In this document: one piece after another, positions 61,517-64,000 of the stretch
Numbering within the stretch: the stretch's first letter is position 1
Layout of the letters: each line of letters opens with the position of its first letter
Source: Bacteroidales bacterium UBA6851
GTDB lineage: Bacteria; Bacteroidota; Bacteroidia; Bacteroidales; UBA932
Reading direction: 5' to 3'
NCBI GenBank assembly: GCA_002451795.1
Contig: DKDJ01000010.1
Coordinates: 1 to 64,000, forward strand
Length of the DNA stretch: 64,000 nt
Notes under the pieces: generated by a model
Seen by the model: only the letters and a program-made list of their open reading frames with translations
Database searches by the model: none
Told to the model about the DNA's origin: nothing
Translations under genes and position numbers: made by a program

Positions 61517-61969
61517 TTAAATTTCATCCAACTTGATAACTGTAGGGTTCTGTGCCTGATGAGGATGCTCTGGACCTGCGTAAATAAACAGGTTACCGAG
61601 AATATCATCACCGAGACGGGTCTTAGGGAGCATACCCTTCACTGCTCTCCTGACAAGTTCCTCTGGTCTATTGGCGAGGATCTCCTTAGGTGTTGTAAAC
61701 CTCTGTCCTCCCGGATATCCGGTGTAACGGGTATAAACACGGTCAGTCATCTTCTTTCCACCGAGAGCAACCTTCTCTGCATTGACTACGATTACGTTGT
61801 CACCGCAATCGACGTGAGGAGTGTAGCCCGGCTTTGTCTTGCCACGAAGGACAAGAGCAACGCGTGAAGCGAGACGACCAAGCGCGAGATCTGTCGCGTC
61901 AATGACAACCCACTTCTTGTCCACAGTCGCTGCATTGAGCGATACTGTCTTGTAGCTTTGTGTGTCCAC
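61517..61969 (-). CDS. rplM: 50S ribosomal protein uL13
   Basis: This protein has 150 residues from the GTG at 61969 (xDTQSYKTVS), matching the start of other Bacteroidota L13 proteins; the TTG at 61981 would add four residues not seen in relatives. Signatures: WVVIDATDLALGRLAS, YTPHVDCGDNVIVVNAEKV and GMLPKTRLGD. It heads rplM-rpsI-rpsB-tsf. Confidence 0.96.
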   Translation of the reverse strand: MDTQSYKTVSLNAATVDKKWVVIDATDLALGRLASRVALVLRGKTKPGYTPHVDCGDNVIVVNAEKVALGGKKMTDRVYTRYTGYPGGQRFTTPKEILANRPEELVRRAVKGMLPKTRLGDDILGNLFIYAGPEHPHQAQNPTVIKLDEI

Positions 61970-61990
61970 TGTCTTGATCAATAAATAGTT

Positions 61991-62028
61991 AATAAAAAAT
62001 TGCGATCCCTACACAAAATAGGGGTCGC
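61991..62028 (-). terminator. Terminator of sdhC overlapping the rplM promoter
   Basis: Arms GCGATCCCTA (62002-62011) and TAGGGGTCGC (62019-62028), one mismatch, 7-nt loop; on the minus strand it is followed by AATTTTTTATT. The first base of its 5' arm is the last base of the rplM -7 box. Only read-through RNA from sdhC can fold the full hairpin. Confidence 0.75.
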
Positions 62029-62059
62029 AAAGATAGCAATTATTTGTGATATAATCAAA
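62028..62059 (-). promoter_or_regulatory. Consensus promoter (TTTG, 20-nt spacer, TATCTTTG) for rplM operon
   Basis: TTTG at 62056-62059 and TATCTTTG at 62028-62035, both perfect, with a 20-nt spacer. Transcription would begin near 62023-62025, inside the 5' arm of the sdhC terminator. Confidence 0.8.
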
Positions 62060-62069
62060 AATATCGTAC

Positions 62070-62795
62070 CTAGCCGATGAAATTAGCTTGAATGAAAGCA
62101 TTGACACCGACTGCCACAAACATAAGGCAGATGATGGTAGCGACAATGATTCCGATAACCTTCACACGTTTGAACCACACTGTGCCATTCCAACCGACAG
62201 TCTGGAACATGCTCCAAAATCCATGAGCAAGATGGAACCATACTGCAGCAAACCAGACAAGATAGATTACCAATACCCACCATTTCCCTAGAACGGAAGT
62301 AAGAAGGAGATACGGATCATTCTCGAATGTCCCGACGTGAAGAAGCTCAGGCATCTGCATCTTCGCCCAGAAATGGAAAAGATGGAAGAAAATAGCACAT
62401 AGAATCACGATTCCAAGCACAAACATGTTACGTGCAGACCACGAATCAGTGGCAGCCTTACTGGAGACCTCATAACGCTTAACACCACCGCGCGCACGGA
62501 TATTCTGGAAAGAAAGCCAGCAGCCGTAGATGATGTGAATGAGGAATCCGAGTGCAAGAATCGGAACCATAATAGAGATAACAGGCGTGGACATGAAGTC
62601 ACAACCAAGCTTAAACAGACCGTCACCCGCGCTGAAAAGCTTATCGTCAGCGGCGACTGCGCCAAACTTGCCAGTGAAAGAATCGATCACTGAGAAAAAG
62701 TTAATAGTAGCGTGCAGGAGCAAGAACAAAATAAGGAATGCCCCACTTACAGCCTGAATGAATTTCTTTCCGATTGAAGAATTGAATATAAACAT
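62070..62795 (-). CDS. sdhC: Succinate dehydrogenase/fumarate reductase cytochrome b subunit
   Basis: This 241-residue five-helix protein of the b558 family anchors succinate dehydrogenase or fumarate reductase and binds heme with His residues (LLLHATINFF, LIHIIYGCW, FFHLFHFW, WFHLAHGFWSMFQ). In related bacteria it is normally followed by sdhA and sdhB. Here the next genes downstream are ribosomal, after a terminator, and upstream is the divergent pyrH. So the flavoprotein and iron-sulfur subunits must be encoded elsewhere. Confidence 0.95.
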   Translation of the reverse strand: MFIFNSSIGKKFIQAVSGAFLILFLLLHATINFFSVIDSFTGKFGAVAADDKLFSAGDGLFKLGCDFMSTPVISIMVPILALGFLIHIIYGCWLSFQNIRARGGVKRYEVSSKAATDSWSARNMFVLGIVILCAIFFHLFHFWAKMQMPELLHVGTFENDPYLLLTSVLGKWWVLVIYLVWFAAVWFHLAHGFWSMFQTVGWNGTVWFKRVKVIGIIVATIICLMFVAVGVNAFIQANFIG

Positions 62796-62824
62796 TTGTA
62801 TTGAAATTAATCTTTTCGGGACTG

Positions 62825-62832
62825 CAAATATA
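62825..62832 (-). promoter_or_regulatory. -7 box (TATATTTG) for sdhC
   Basis: A perfect TAnnTTTG lies 29 nt before the sdhC ATG. No -33 TTTG at the consensus distance. Confidence 0.55.
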
Positions 62833-62864
62833 ACCCGAATCTTGCAAGTTTCATAATTTTCAAA

Positions 62865-62872
62865 TACTTTTG
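62865..62872 (+). promoter_or_regulatory. -7 box (TACTTTTG) for pyrH-frr
   Basis: A perfect TAnnTTTG, with CTTG at 62841-62844 (20-nt spacer, one mismatch). The leader is about 37-40 nt. Confidence 0.6.
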
Positions 62873-62913
62873 TTCAAAAGAACTACAAAAGATCAATTTA
62901 AAAAGTCTACAAT

Positions 62914-63612
62914 ATGCGAGTTTTGCTTAAACTTAGTGGCGAGAGCCTCGGCGGGCCATCAGGCAAAGGCATTGACAGTGAGTGCCTCACAAGCTTCGCC
63001 AAGGAGATTGCCGAGGCCGCAAAAGCCGGTCACCAGATAGCAATAGTAAATGGGGGCGGCAATATTTTCCGTGGTCTCCAAGGTCTCGGGAAAGGATTTG
63101 ACCGTATAAACGGTGATCGTATGGGGATGTTAGCCACGGTCATCAACTCTTTGGGACTTGCCTGCGCCCTTCGCTCGGAGGGAATTAAAGCGGAAGTCTT
63201 CACAGCCACACCGATGGAGCCAATAGCGCATTATTATAGAAGGGAAGACGCAGTTGCACTGCTCGAGGAAGGCGGAGTAGCACTTATCGCTGGCGGTACA
63301 GGCAACCCATTTTTCACCACCGACTCTGGAGCGGCGCTCCGAGCGCTTGAGATCGGAGCGGATGCCCTTCTGAAGGGCACAAGGGTAGACGGAGTCTACA
63401 CTGCCGATCCAGAGAAAGATCCGAGCGCGGTAAAATATGATGAACTGACATTCACCAAAGCACTTTCGGACCACCTCAAAGTAATGGATGCCACGGCATT
63501 TGCCTTGTGCGAGCAGGGTCCAGTACCCATCATAGTCTTCAACATCGGCGTCAAAGGCAGCCTCGGAAAACTGCTTGACGGAGATAAGATAGGTACAATA
63601 GTTCACGCATAA
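62914..63612 (+). CDS. pyrH: UMP kinase
   Basis: This 232-residue amino-acid-kinase-fold protein phosphorylates UMP. Motifs: LLKLSGESLGG, VNGGGNIFRG, DRMGMLATVINSL and LKGTRVDGVYTADPEKDP. Length is normal. It is followed by frr after 18 nt, the usual pyrH-frr order of bacteria. Confidence 0.97.
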   Translation: MRVLLKLSGESLGGPSGKGIDSECLTSFAKEIAEAAKAGHQIAIVNGGGNIFRGLQGLGKGFDRINGDRMGMLATVINSLGLACALRSEGIKAEVFTATPMEPIAHYYRREDAVALLEEGGVALIAGGTGNPFFTTDSGAALRALEIGADALLKGTRVDGVYTADPEKDPSAVKYDELTFTKALSDHLKVMDATAFALCEQGPVPIIVFNIGVKGSLGKLLDGDKIGTIVHA

Positions 63613-63630
63613 CAATCAAACAATAACAAT

Positions 63631-64000
63631 ATGTTGACAGACAAAGCTAAAGAAATCGTATCACAGTGCGAGACCAAGATGCAGGACGCCATCAACTTCC
63701 TCGAAGAGGACCTCAAGTCCTATAGGGTAGGAAAGGCCAACCCTCTAATATTCAACACAGTGACAGTTGACTACTACGGAACGCCAACTCCGCTTCCACA
63801 GGTAGCCTCAATCTCGGCTCCAGATGCCAAAACACTTGCTTTACAGCCTTGGGAAAAGAGCATGATCGCCAAAATCGAGAAAGCCATCATTGATGCCAAC
63901 CTCGGGTTCACCCCACAGAATAACGGAGAGACCATCCGATGCACCGTCCCGGCACTCACAGAAGAGAGAAGAAAAGATCTGATCAAGAAGGCCAAAGCAG
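63631..64000 (+). CDS. frr: Ribosome recycling factor, truncated by window edge
   Basis: The first 123 residues are present. The sequence starts MLTDKAKEIVSQCETKMQDA and has YRVGKANPLIFNTVTVDYYG and LQPWEKSMIAKIEKAI, then PALTEERRKDLIKKAK, all characteristic of Frr. It separates ribosomal subunits after termination. The C-terminal 60 or so residues lie beyond the window. Confidence 0.96.
   Translation, partial: MLTDKAKEIVSQCETKMQDAINFLEEDLKSYRVGKANPLIFNTVTVDYYGTPTPLPQVASISAPDAKTLALQPWEKSMIAKIEKAIIDANLGFTPQNNGETIRCTVPALTEERRKDLIKKAKA

Noticed and set aside
61970..61981. TTG start for rplM
   Set aside because: It adds four residues absent from related L13 proteins, whose N-termini begin at the DTxSYKT motif; the GTG at 61969 is preferred.
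62002..62028. Hairpin before rplM as an L13 autoregulatory leader
   Set aside because: Its 5' arm starts at the -7 box, so RNA made from the rplM promoter cannot contain the full hairpin; it is better explained as the sdhC terminator.
1..64000. tRNA, rRNA, prophage, IS elements and CRISPR arrays
   Set aside because: None were recognised by eye; all gaps are short and accounted for by promoters, terminators or leaders. A tRNAscan and Infernal run would settle the RNA question.

Overview
This window is chromosomal DNA from a member of the Bacteroidota, most likely the order Bacteroidales. The evidence is a SusC/SusD outer-membrane pair beside a propeller-type regulator, many copies of the Bacteroidota promoter element TAnnTTTG (several with TTTG 19-20 nt upstream), eukaryote-like IleRS, the rplM-rpsI-rpsB-tsf gene order, and lipoproteins with short signal peptides. 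I see no tRNA or rRNA gene, CRISPR array, insertion sequence or prophage. Coding density is very high and no gap exceeds about 210 bases. The genus cannot be fixed from the sequence alone.

Layout. 1-8.3 kb is the edge of a polysaccharide utilisation locus: a truncated secreted GH43-like enzyme, SusD and SusC on the minus strand, and a divergent membrane regulator with propeller, Y_Y_Y and AraC-type domains but no kinase. 8.3-11.2 kb is a four-gene minus-strand cluster: flavodoxin lipoprotein, membrane protein, PAP2 enzyme and EFR1 flavodoxin-ferredoxin. 11.3-12.3 kb is a Na+/Ca2+ exchanger. 12.35-23.2 kb is a tight minus-strand run: PRiA4_ORF3-like protein, DUF1015, recQ, dnaG, metG, an NtrC-type response regulator without DNA-binding domain, and a fucose-isomerase-like enzyme. 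23.2-25.9 kb is yigZ-serC-serA on the plus strand. 25.9-30.3 kb is ileS-dksA-lspA on the minus strand. 30.3-34 kb is cvpA-tsaB-hypothetical followed by greA-HIT-TlpA-like on the plus strand. 34-45.2 kb is a minus-strand operon joining exonuclease VII (xseA, xseB) to glycogen metabolism (glgB, debranching enzyme, glycogen-synthase-like GT4, GH57, glgP) and ribF. 45.2-48.4 kb is engB-prs-hypothetical-der. 48.3-52.3 kb is rlmH and a giant NtrY-like histidine kinase. Then come DUF4783, efp, an ispH-cmk-lptB-dnaX group, a secreted hypothetical with an O-methyltransferase, the ribosomal operon rplM-rpsI-rpsB-tsf, an sdhC with no sdhA or sdhB beside it, and pyrH-frr running off the right edge.

How it fits together. 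Most genes are core translation, replication, cofactor and amino-acid genes in compact operons joined by 1-4 nt overlaps and bounded by bidirectional terminators. The accessory part is the sugar-uptake locus at the left and the flavodoxin/EFR1 cluster. The most unusual signals are: three GGAC half-sites at exact 21-bp spacing in front of the kinase-less regulator; a terminator-like hairpin inside the greA leader; five genes whose start codon lies 3-6 nt after a perfect TAnnTTTG box, suggesting leaderless or near-leaderless mRNAs; an rpsB leader with several hairpins; and an HTH-less NtrC-family regulator with an altered GAFTGA loop, whose plausible NtrY-type kinase lies 33 kb away.
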